Shown one piece after another: positions 1-8,070 of a stretch of 64,000 nucleotides of DNA (the stretch's first letter is position 1; every line of letters begins with the position of its first letter). The DNA is from Gracilaria domingensis (lineage: Eukaryota > Rhodophyta > Florideophyceae > Gracilariales > Gracilariaceae): assembly GCA_022539475.1 (NCBI GenBank), contig VCMS01000078.1, positions 120,448-184,447 on the forward strand. The letters run 5' to 3'. The translations under genes were made by a program, and so were the position numbers. A model generated the notes under the pieces. That model searched no databases, was not told the DNA's origin, and saw only the letters and a list, made by a program, of their open reading frames with translations.

Positions 1-85
1 GCTTCCTTCTGGAAGTTTCTAGAACTTTCTGGAATTGTTCAAAATTTTCTGGATCATTTCAGAAGGTTCCAGAAATTTCCTGTAT
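1..85. repeat. 10-bp periodic TTCnnGAA array (heat-shock-element-like)
   Basis: Three perfect TTCnnGAA palindromes start at 7, 17 and 27, exactly 10 bp apart. A one-mismatch copy follows at 47 and another perfect copy at 67. The period is one helical turn. TTCnnGAA is the core of the heat-shock-factor binding element. A similar 10-bp phased run of TCTAGAA/TTCGAA occurs in the copia LTR near 25141-25185, so this may be the remnant of a related LTR. The HSF link is inference; the periodicity is seen directly. Confidence 0.5.
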
Positions 86-168
86 TGCGCCGCAAATGCG
101 CCTCACACTACAACGCTCTCTTTCGTAGATTTCAAAAAGAAAACGTTCATTGCTGTTAGATCCGTGTG
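86..168. other. Left flank of element A
   Basis: About 80 bp of unassigned sequence between the periodic repeat and the target-site duplication of element A. No coding signal is visible. It continues on the far side of A at 12255. Confidence 0.3.
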
Positions 169-173
169 AGTAG
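169..173. repeat. Target-site duplication of element A (left)
   Basis: AGTAG directly before the left LTR, matched by AGTAG directly after the right LTR at 12250-12254. This 5-bp duplication shows A is a single insertion. Confidence 0.85.
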
Positions 174-1156
174 TGTAGAGCAAAACCCAGTGGTGGGAAA
201 AGCACTCAAGGCGTTCGAGTCCTTGCTCCCTGTAAAGGGTAGACTCAGCGGGTGAGCCCTCCGAACACGGAAAGTGCGGGTGTAAGACCACCCGTGGTAC
301 GGGATATACCTACGGAGGTTGAGGGGTGACCGGGCCTTATCCAGGAATCCGGCGAAAAGTAACGGAGTGGTCGAGGAGGAAGGTACCGTAGAGCGGTGTA
401 AGCCCTAGGCAAAAGGGGAAAAAGAAGGGAAACCAAAGGGGGAAAAGAGAGGAATCCCGCGGCGGGACGTGCGGCAAGCGGCAACAGACCCGGCGCCGGG
501 AGACAACGATGTGTATTAAGCCCACGCGGCACAACTCTATACAGAGACGGAAACGCTACCAATTGTGGTGAAAGCAGTACAACTGCACAAATAAGAAACA
601 GAAACAGTCCGAAGACACGGAGTAAAACAGCCCGAAGGCAAAGCCACAATGGTCAGTATTGCCTGAATGATCCCGAGGGATGAAGCTGAGTCGTACCGTA
701 CGCGGTGTTTCTCCGGAAGGAGTTGTACACTTCGCGATGGCGAAACAGTTCAGAGCAGAACTCGGTTACCCTTTACTGAGAGGCGGAGGTGGCCGCGAGG
801 ATACCTCTTTATATCGTAACCGATTACTTAGTTAAACTAAATTAAATAAATAAAGTGCACGCTTGTGCAGGTGCACACACGTGGAAGGTGTGTAACCCGC
901 GGCGGCGGCCAGTAAACTATTCGACTATCGAACCAATTTCACCTGTGAAAGGGTCAACAGAACCACACGCGTACACGCGACCAATACTCATCCGCGCCAC
1001 GTCATGGCCGACCCCTCAGGGTGCCATATCTCAATGCGGCCAAAAGGTATCCCATCAGTGGGCCAATATTCATACCTTCCGAGTACCCGGAACCATCCTT
1101 ACCAGGGGTTTATGAAAACAATCCCCGTGTATCGGGCGAGCACGTTTTGCTCTACA
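174..1156 (-). repeat. Element A 3' LTR
   Basis: 983 bp, bounded by the 13-bp terminal inverted repeat TGTAGAGCAAAAC and its reverse complement. It matches 11267-12249 with about 15 differences. Positions 211-251 hold a block (CTGCTCCCT-like stem) also present in the LTRs of B, C and D. ORFs inside the LTR are not supported as genes. Confidence 0.92.
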
Positions 1157-1170
1157 TATCCCCCTCCTTA
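1157..1170 (-). promoter_or_regulatory. Element A polypurine tract
   Basis: On the element's sense strand this reads TAAGGAGGGGGATA and abuts the 3' LTR. That is where the plus-strand primer for reverse transcription is expected. Element D has the same tract at 59863-59876. Confidence 0.8.
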
Positions 1171-1217
1171 GCGCAGGAAACATCCGGCTTGCAAGCGGAG
1201 ACTCATCAGCGAGCTAG

Positions 1218-1225
1218 CATATAAG
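1218..1225 (+). promoter_or_regulatory. TATA-like box for the antisense ORF of A
   Basis: CATATAAG lies 64 bp inside the LTR edge and points toward the aORF, opposite to gag-pol. Equivalent boxes lie at 62 bp in B (55618-55626, minus strand) and 60 bp in C (60872-60879). The constant spacing across diverged copies suggests a real core promoter. Because transcription normally starts about 30 bp after a TATA box, the ATG at 1237 would lie upstream of the start site. This favours the ATG at 1354. Confidence 0.55.
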
Positions 1226-1353
1226 CGTGGTCCACCATGGACATATCCGAGATTCCGGTTCCTCGTCACAACGAGACACACGTGCAAACGCACCCAGCTT
1301 CTCTGCACTCAGACGATTCAGTACGTGAAGTTTCCTCTGCGATCGAAGATTCG

Positions 1354-3051
1354 ATGAACCCTCACCAGGGCGACGAGCAGCCTTCCCAGACCAGGGTTCC
1401 GAACGTTTCGGGTCCCGCAACCCCTGCGACAGGGTATCTCGGCGGTTTCGCCTCCGCTCCTCTGCCTCAGAGTCAACACCACACGTCTACACCGAATCCG
1501 GTCGACGTCGCGGCGTGGAATTCCGCTCAGGCGGTGCCCTTGCTGGCGACTCCAGCTGGCTGGATAGCGCGTGAATCGCTCCTTGTTCAAGATCCGACTA
1601 CCGGAGGAAGCTGGGCCTATTCCAGAGCGCCCTGGTTTCACCCGACAGCGGTTCGCAACAGTGCGTTGATGGATTCATACACCGAGAACGGTATGCTGCC
1701 TGGCGGCCTGCACCGAGATATGGTGGATTCCTGGGATTGGAGAAACCGCGTGGCGGTTGCACCTCATGTGTTGTCACGAAAACGGCGCGGCCGTGGATAC
1801 GAAACGCTGGATGAAGCGCGCGCGGCTACGGCGCGATTGGCGTACTTTCGGAAGGACCGAGCCTCGTTCCCCGAGAGGATCCCCGAGTCATACGGGTTCG
1901 ACCTTTCCCGGTTCCGAACTTACGGAGAGATCAAGTATGGCGCGAACCTCGCGGACTTCCAAGCGGCGGAAAACTTCCCGGAGTCGATGCCGGTGGACAT
2001 TCTCCTGTTCAACAGGCCTATCCTGCGAGCGGAGTTCCGATATCTACATCGCCCTTCGGGAGAGGGAAGCTTCTTCGACCGATTGCGAAACGAACGCAAG
2101 TGGCGATCCCGGTTCGGGTATCTGATTCCACACCAGAACATGGAGGTTGAACCTTTGCGTCCGGACGCACTAGCGGGTCGATTCGCTCCACTCCCATCGT
2201 GGTGGGCTCACTATGAGGTACCACGCGGGTGTTTCTCGGAATTGCCTCCGTGCATCTCCTATGTGGGGTCACGCATGATTGCGAATCCGCACTCGGAGTA
2301 CTGGATGCTCTTCATCGCCGAATGGGCCGCTCGCGTTGCCGCGTTTACGCTATGGGAAGCATACGACCAGAACCGTGTTTGGTATTTGCCTCCGAGGTTA
2401 CGGAATGTGATTAGATCACTGGACTTATACACCGCGCTCGGTTCGGACGACAACGTCAGCGAGGTCCTCAGCCTTATCGATCTCATCGATTCCATTGATT
2501 GGAGTACCGTTCCGGCGGAAAACGTCCCCAGGGGCACTCGTTCGCACTACGACCGTTCGCCGGGGCGAAGACATCCGGGTGCCGGTGACTTCGTGTACTA
2601 CGATCCCTGGGAGGGAGTTACTGTCCCGAAGGAGCGGGTTCTCGTTCTACGCGGACTTCCTCGAGTGGTTCCGAGCGATCACCCTATTGGGTTTATATTT
2701 TCCGACAACTATTACTCCGTAGCAGGGGAGGACGATCCAATGATGGATGACACTGTGGAAGACCCGGCAACGGGAGGCCCGTCGGCGGCTTCCGCAGGAG
2801 TTCCGGTTGTCGGAGGGGCGTCTGCGCCAGTTGCTCTTCTTGGTTGGGGCGTGGGCCCTTCGCAGGGGAATATTGACCCTCGCGTGATAGCGATGCGCAA
2901 CCAACTCCTCGGACTTGGGGTGCCGGTTCCACCAGATATGTACGACCTCGGCCAGCTGTTGGCATTGGGAGCGCAGGCCTTCGCGAGTCAGCCTCCCCAA
3001 GCGGGGCCGTCCAACCCTGGAGGTGCCGGTCCTTCGACAGGATGGCAGTGA
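1354..3051 (+). CDS. Antisense accessory protein (aORF) of element A, unknown function
   Basis: Intact ORF on the strand opposite gag-pol, between the chromodomain ORF and the 3' LTR. The frame is open from an ATG at 1237 (604 aa). I prefer the ATG at 1354 (565 aa), since B and C have equivalent ATGs at similar distances from their TATA boxes. The first 100 residues or so are Pro/Ser/Gln-rich and include GYLGGFASAPLPQ. The core has motifs shared with B and C: RESLL, RAPWFHPTAV, DSY, LPGG, FRTYGE, RAEFRYL, RKWRSRFGYL, EVPRGCFSELPP, RVWYLPP, IDW, DRSPGR, VYYDPW and HPIGFIFSDNY. The tail (LGVPVPPDM...GGAGPS) is also conserved. I see no membrane segment, signal peptide, zinc finger or known catalytic motif, and do not recognise the family. 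Antisense ORFs at this position are known in some plant gypsy elements (for example Grande); homology to those is not claimed. Confidence 0.8.
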   Translation: MNPHQGDEQPSQTRVPNVSGPATPATGYLGGFASAPLPQSQHHTSTPNPVDVAAWNSAQAVPLLATPAGWIARESLLVQDPTTGGSWAYSRAPWFHPTAVRNSALMDSYTENGMLPGGLHRDMVDSWDWRNRVAVAPHVLSRKRRGRGYETLDEARAATARLAYFRKDRASFPERIPESYGFDLSRFRTYGEIKYGANLADFQAAENFPESMPVDILLFNRPILRAEFRYLHRPSGEGSFFDRLRNERKWRSRFGYLIPHQNMEVEPLRPDALAGRFAPLPSWWAHYEVPRGCFSELPPCISYVGSRMIANPHSEYWMLFIAEWAARVAAFTLWEAYDQNRVWYLPPRLRNVIRSLDLYTALGSDDNVSEVLSLIDLIDSIDWSTVPAENVPRGTRSHYDRSPGRRHPGAGDFVYYDPWEGVTVPKERVLVLRGLPRVVPSDHPIGFIFSDNYYSVAGEDDPMMDDTVEDPATGGPSAASAGVPVVGGASAPVALLGWGVGPSQGNIDPRVIAMRNQLLGLGVPVPPDMYDLGQLLALGAQAFASQPPQAGPSNPGGAGPSTGWQ

Positions 3052-3441
3052 TCCCAACGGTGGGTTCCCTCCATGATGGGCCGTGGTAGGCTCTGCGACC
3101 AACGCACTCCGCAATAGCTAGCGGTACAACTTCTCCTTAGAATAAAATCGACTTCGAGGTCACTTCCTTCATAACCGGTTTACGGTTCAACGCTTCTTCG
3201 CGTATCGTCATTCCCAGACGATCGTCTAGACTGCGTGTAGCTTCACGACATGTTCACATGGACCGTTAGACGGTAGTTCGCTACTTTCCGATAACTTGGC
3301 GTCCGTTAGACGGAAATCATCTTTTCTTCTTCATCCCTTCGATACTTCCTTCCTTGGGAACAAAGCAAACTTCTTGGTAGTACCATCAATGATTTTCCCA
3401 CGAGTGGGTCCGTCGATTGCCCTTACAACCCGACGGCACTG
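3052..3441. other. Convergent intergenic region of A (aORF 3' end facing chromodomain 3' end)
   Basis: Non-coding stretch between two convergent ORFs. AATAAA at 3141-3146, about 90 nt after the aORF stop, is a plausible polyadenylation signal for the aORF transcript. CCGTTAGACGG occurs twice (3263-3273 and 3303-3313), and a perfect palindrome AGACGATCGTCT lies near 3217-3228. No RNA gene recognised. Confidence 0.5.
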
Positions 3442-3675
3442 TCACCCTACTTGGGCCTGATCCAAATCTGGAGGCAGCGCTAGCCGCTTACGCCGGTAGT
3501 AGGCGAGAACCTTCGATCGAGGTAGATGTTCGATCGGCTCGAAAGTATCCTCCTCAGGGGAGTATCCGTACCAACGGACTTGGAATTCAGTCTCCCCATC
3601 GGGGTTCACGACGTGACTCACGATGCGTTCGATAACGAATTCCTGTGGGAACACTTCCCGTTCGCGGGCCTCCAT
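3442..3675 (-). CDS. Stand-alone chromodomain protein of element A
   Basis: A 77-residue ORF with its own ATG at 3675, about 745 nt downstream of the pol stop. Almost the whole protein is a chromodomain: FVIERIVSHVV strand, then FQVRWYGYSPEEDTFEPIEHL with the aromatic cage positions, then a basic C-terminal helix ending QAQVG. Element B has a counterpart of 75 residues (53047-53274) that matches to the last residue before the stop, so the ORF boundaries are real. Chromodomains of chromoviruses bind modified histone tails and steer integration; they are normally fused to the integrase C-terminus. Here the domain is detached. How it is translated (splicing, subgenomic RNA or reinitiation) cannot be seen. 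Confidence 0.88.
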   Translation of the reverse strand: MEAREREVFPQEFVIERIVSHVVNPDGETEFQVRWYGYSPEEDTFEPIEHLPRSKVLAYYRRKRLALPPDLDQAQVG

Positions 3676-4419
3676 GGTGTATGGGCCACTCCTGCTGACG
3701 CAGTATCACCTAGAGAGGTTGTGCAATTGCGCTAGCGTCCCTCAAGTGAGGCTTTCCAAGTGTTGGAGACGTGCTTCCTTCCGCGTTCCTCCCCAAATCC
3801 CCCTGCGGCGGCCGTACTGTAACTCGCGTCCTACGCGTCCTGTCCTCGAGCTAGAGGGATAGTTGCAAAGCTCTCGAGCAGACGAGTACAACGGTATCAC
3901 GTTATTAGATGATAGTCCAGAGACCGACAAACGGTAGTAATTCCGATTGACGAACTTCCCGGCCTTCACGGGGATAACCGTTTCGGTGACGGAGGTATGT
4001 ACAACACTCCCTGGGCAGGGCGGCGGTTCACCCGGTCCACGGGGCATGTGCCATGAGCTCTGATTGGCTCCGCGCCACAGATTGGCGACCACGACGACCG
4101 TGCGCGTGCTCTGCTCGGCCATCCGTTCGCGAAAGGTCGCCGACCGCTCATTAGGGCATTCCACGTTGTAACGTGCCACCGCGTGGCACGCGCCTGGTTC
4201 TGTCAGGCCCCGTGTCACGGAGATTGCACACGTGCAGCGGCGATGGAGCGCCAGGGCTCCATTCCACACCCAAGGTGGTGCACACTGTAGAGTGACGGCT
4301 TCCAAGAAAGCGTTACAAAATCCCACAAGGGAATCCACAATGAGTGGTCACATTTGGCACAACTCGTTCACGAGATCCACCAGTTCAGAGTCGCAGCGCT
4401 ATTCTTCCGCGTGTTGCGG
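3676..4419. other. Spacer between pol and chromodomain ORF in element A
   Basis: About 745 bp with only short unconvincing ORFs. It may hold a splice acceptor or leader for the chromodomain ORF; I cannot identify one with confidence. Confidence 0.3.
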
Positions 4420-7400
4420 CTAGTCCGGATCAGTGGAAACGGTTTTCACAGTTTGACTGTCCTTTTCAACGCGGTTACGCGATTTCGGGCGGTTAGCGAT
4501 CCCAGGCTGGGCAGCTGCTTCTGCGGCGAAGCTCCGCCTCTCGCGGGGAGTACGAGTATCTTTCGTGATGTCGTCGGACGATACGGCGAAGTTTCCGCGG
4601 TTGGGGCGCGTCGAGGCGGCCGTGCCACTAGATTCTCCTACGGGAGCGACTGGATTGTCAGTGTGGCTCACATTTCTCGTGGTTTGGGAACCGGGCGACA
4701 CCGGAGCGTCAGTGCCAGTTGCAGCAACTGCAGTGTCCTGCCCCTCCTTAGGTGGCGCCACGGGCTCCATCAGGAGATGGGGTGGGGGGGTGACTCTTTT
4801 AAATACTCGTGCAGAGTCGTTGGAATTCGTCCAAGTAGTAGGAAGTTCAGTTCTGTGGTCAGAAGTACCTCCTGTAGGTAGATCTCTTAATCCTCGATGC
4901 GGGTGCGGAAGAATCGCCGGACGCGATGGCGTAGCATCCGTTGACGGAACTTCTTCCTGTAGAGGATCTCGTGATTGGGTATTGGTTGTAGATTGTCCGG
5001 AAGGCGGAGTAGGTGCCAGTACGACGCGATCACGCGATACACGCTCGTGTTGCTTATCAATGTCGATCACGACGGTATCTGGAGTGACAGAAATAACTTG
5101 ATACGGTCCGTCGGCGATCGGAGACAGTTTATGTCGTCGTTCCTTCTCAGGATTAGAATACTCCTTTCGTAGGAAGACGTAGTCATTAGCTTTCACCATT
5201 GATTGTTTGCCGCGTAATCGGCTATCGAAATTTCGCTTGTACGCGAGTTGAGCCTTCTCCATGGCCTTCCGAGCTAGCGGTACCATCTTCTTCAACCAAT
5301 TTTTCCAGGTGTCCCTGTACAAACCCGTCGACGGGAAAGACGATAGCGTCGCTTGAGCTTCAATTGCCACAGGTGGCGGAATCCTTGAGAAGACCAATTC
5401 AAACGGCGACAGCGACGTAACCCGATGTACCTGGGTGTTATATGCGTAAGTTATCGCATCAGTGTACAGGTCCCAATCCTTTGGGTGATCCGCAACGTAG
5501 GATCTCAATGCGTTTAGCATCGTACGGTTAAACCGTTCTACCTGCCCATTACACTCGGGATGATAGGTTGTTGTGAACAAATTCTTGATATCCAAGATAC
5601 GGCATACGTCCATAAAGAACTTTGACGCAAACTGCGAGCCATTGTCTGAAAGCAGATTAACCGGTGGCCCGTAAGTGAAGACCCAATGCGTCACAAATGC
5701 TTGTGCAACTGCTGCTGCAGTGATCCGCTTCAAGGGAACCGTTCGCATTAACTTCGGAAACCTGTCCGTGATAACCAGGAGATATCTGTGACCGCGTGCG
5801 GTTCGAATTAATTCGCCCAGAATGTCGATAGCGACGAACTCCAAAGGAGCCCGGGCTGGGAACAATGTCATCGATTTCGAGTTCCGTCGAAGTTTGACGT
5901 TATTCTTGGCGCATTCCGTGCATGAACGGCGTACTGCGTAGCAGTCGAATGCCATAGCTGGCCAATGAAAATCCCTTCGGAGAGTTAGATACAACTTCCT
6001 GCCACCACGGTGTCCCCCAATCTTTGCATAGTGGGATATATGGAGAACCCTCCATTGTAGGGAGTGTGGAACCACAATTTGAGGTCGTTGCCCAACAATC
6101 CTAACAAGGAATCCCTGATCGTTGATTAGAAAGGGTATCTTGAATCCCCCGTTGAGTCGGGCCCTTATCTGAGTACAGAAAGGATCCCCGTGTTGTTCAC
6201 GTATTACCTCTTCAGCGGTAATGGGTTCAAATGAACCGCGTAACGGTGTAACCGGTCTGGTGGCGAGTATGTCGTCGCAGACGTCGTCCAGAAAGTCTGG
6301 TTCTTCCTCGAATTCTTCAGCCAAGAAGCAGGGGATGTCGTCGTCATCGACAGGTTCTGCTTCACCAGAAGTTCCCAAGCGGGAGAGCGCATCTGCCTGC
6401 AAGTTCAGGGTTCCACGTTTGTAACGGACTTCGAAATCAAATTCCGACAAGCGGAGACGCCATCTCATAAGGCGGCCTGATGGCTCAGATATCTCCATAA
6501 GCCAACGGAGTGCCGAATGATCGGTGTGCACCTGAAAATGAGTTCCCATGAGGTACGGTCTCAGAGTTGAGAGTGCCCATACAACGGCAAGACATTCTTT
6601 CTCGGAAACCGAGTAGTTGCGTTCATGCACATTCAGGGAACGGGACCAGTATCCCACTGGGCGTCGTACGCCATCTTTCGAAACCTGGAAAAGCGCACAA
6701 CCAACTTGGTATTCACTTGCATCAGTATCCACTTCATAAGGAAGCCCAGGAGTGGGTAATGCTAAGACTGGCGGAGACGTAACGGCGGCGACAAGTGCCG
6801 AAAAGACGGACGCTTCCGCGTCGCCGAATGGTTCCAGTTTAACTGGCTGTCCTTTCCTGAGGAGAGAATTGAGAGGAGCTGCAGTATCAGCGAAATTCGG
6901 GACGAACCGACGGTAGACATAACACAAACCGAGAAATGATCGGAGTTCCGTTTGAGTTGTCGGATGTTTCGCTTCCTTCAGCGACTTCACCCTTACCTCG
7001 TCGGCCGAGAGTTTCCCTGGGCGAATAATGTGGCCCAGGTATTTCACCGAGTCGGTGAAGAATTCGCATTTCTTGAGCTTCAAGGTAACACCTGCGTCAC
7101 GCAGAACTTGCATCACTTCCTTCACATGGGACATATGTTCATCCATACTGTTGGAAAATACGACGATGTCGTCCAAGTACACAAGACAAGTCTTCCACTT
7201 GAATCTGGCCAACAGAATGTCAACCGCGCGCTGAAACGTAGCGGGAGCATTCGTTAGCCCGAAGGGCATCCGTTTGAAACGGTACAGTCCTTGGTGACAT
7301 ACAAACGCGGTCTTGTCGCGATCTTCCTTTCGAATTGGAACCTGCCAGTAACCCCAATTGGCTTCAAGGGCGGTAAATACTCTGGCGCTTCCCAGCGAGT

Positions 7401-8070
7401 CGATGTACTCATCCATCCGTGGAATCGGATATACGTCTTTGACGGTAACGACGTTGAGTCGCCTGTAATCGATGCAAAAACGCCACGATCCATCCGACTT
7501 CGGAACAAGTACAACGGGCGATGCCCATGAAGACTGAGCTGGCTCAATTACGTCGGCACGTAGCATCTTCTCGACTTGAGACTTTTCTTCTTCCCGCGCT
7601 TTCGGGCCTGCCCGATACGGGTGTTGCGCGATTGGGCGAGTATCTGGGAGCAGATCAATACGGTGCTCCGTAATTCCAATTGTTCCAAGGGAACCGTACC
7701 ACAAAGGAGTAAATTCTCTGAGCATGTCTCGCAAATTCTCGCGATGAGACGCTGGGACATGGTCCAGATTCAACTTCTCTATTTCCTCAACAGGATTCGT
7801 CTGTTCTGTGCCAGGGGGTAGCGCTGATTTAACCGGAATGAACGGTCGTTCGCGGCCCGAATTAACTAGATTCACCTCTTCAGTAGCGACTGCTTCCGGT
7901 ACAGCGGAGTTTCCATTTCTGGAGGAATCCGACAAAACGGAGTTTCCAGGACGCACCTCCCCTCCTTGGCTTCGGGCACACCGAGAACCTCGGACGTTGG
8001 GATTCTCGTCTGTACGAGCGCCTTCGGATGCGGCAGGACCGACCCCAGTACCTGGTGTTTGACTAGCCAC
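4420..8070 (-). CDS. pol: Element A Pol: reverse transcriptase, RNase H, integrase
   Basis: Ty3/gypsy Pol downstream of protease. RT begins near the conserved HPYRAGPKAREEE; it includes FCIDYRRLN, the motif A region FTALEANWGYW, PFGLTNAPATFQ and the catalytic YLDD. Motif A has Glu where B and other gypsy RTs have the first catalytic Asp, which should kill polymerase activity. RNase H (VDTDASEYQVGCALF, EKECLAVVWAL, HTDHSALRWL) follows. Integrase has the H-H-C-C zinc site, the D,D,E residues (AIDILGEL, SDNGSQF, NGQVERFN) and a GPY module (LSPIADGPYQV). The C-terminal 150 residues are Pro/Thr-rich without a chromodomain. The frame joins protease only after correcting a one-base loss near 7959-7962; the nominal start at 8070 is not a real start. 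Confidence 0.92.
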   Translation of the reverse strand: MASQTPGTGVGPAASEGARTDENPNVRGSRCARSQGGEVRPGNSVLSDSSRNGNSAVPEAVATEEVNLVNSGRERPFIPVKSALPPGTEQTNPVEEIEKLNLDHVPASHRENLRDMLREFTPLWYGSLGTIGITEHRIDLLPDTRPIAQHPYRAGPKAREEEKSQVEKMLRADVIEPAQSSWASPVVLVPKSDGSWRFCIDYRRLNVVTVKDVYPIPRMDEYIDSLGSARVFTALEANWGYWQVPIRKEDRDKTAFVCHQGLYRFKRMPFGLTNAPATFQRAVDILLARFKWKTCLVYLDDIVVFSNSMDEHMSHVKEVMQVLRDAGVTLKLKKCEFFTDSVKYLGHIIRPGKLSADEVRVKSLKEAKHPTTQTELRSFLGLCYVYRRFVPNFADTAAPLNSLLRKGQPVKLEPFGDAEASVFSALVAAVTSPPVLALPTPGLPYEVDTDASEYQVGCALFQVSKDGVRRPVGYWSRSLNVHERNYSVSEKECLAVVWALSTLRPYLMGTHFQVHTDHSALRWLMEISEPSGRLMRWRLRLSEFDFEVRYKRGTLNLQADALSRLGTSGEAEPVDDDDIPCFLAEEFEEEPDFLDDVCDDILATRPVTPLRGSFEPITAEEVIREQHGDPFCTQIRARLNGGFKIPFLINDQGFLVRIVGQRPQIVVPHSLQWRVLHISHYAKIGGHRGGRKLYLTLRRDFHWPAMAFDCYAVRRSCTECAKNNVKLRRNSKSMTLFPARAPLEFVAIDILGELIRTARGHRYLLVITDRFPKLMRTVPLKRITAAAVAQAFVTHWVFTYGPPVNLLSDNGSQFASKFFMDVCRILDIKNLFTTTYHPECNGQVERFNRTMLNALRSYVADHPKDWDLYTDAITYAYNTQVHRVTSLSPFELVFSRIPPPVAIEAQATLSSFPSTGLYRDTWKNWLKKMVPLARKAMEKAQLAYKRNFDSRLRGKQSMVKANDYVFLRKEYSNPEKERRHKLSPIADGPYQVISVTPDTVVIDIDKQHERVSRDRVVLAPTPPSGQSTTNTQSRDPLQEEVPSTDATPSRPAILPHPHRGLRDLPTGGTSDHRTELPTTWTNSNDSARVFKRVTPPPHLLMEPVAPPKEGQDTAVAATGTDAPVSPGSQTTRNVSHTDNPVAPVGESSGTAASTRPNRGNFAVSSDDITKDTRTPRERRSFAAEAAAQPGIANRPKSRNRVEKDSQTVKTVSTDPD

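Noticed and set aside
245-649. 134-residue ORF in both LTRs of element A
   Set aside because: Lies wholly in the LTR, has no counterpart in the LTRs of B, C or D, and looks low-complexity; a chance frame.
1757-2125. Overlapping ORFs inside the aORF of A
   Set aside because: Shadow frames; only the aORF frame is conserved in B and C.
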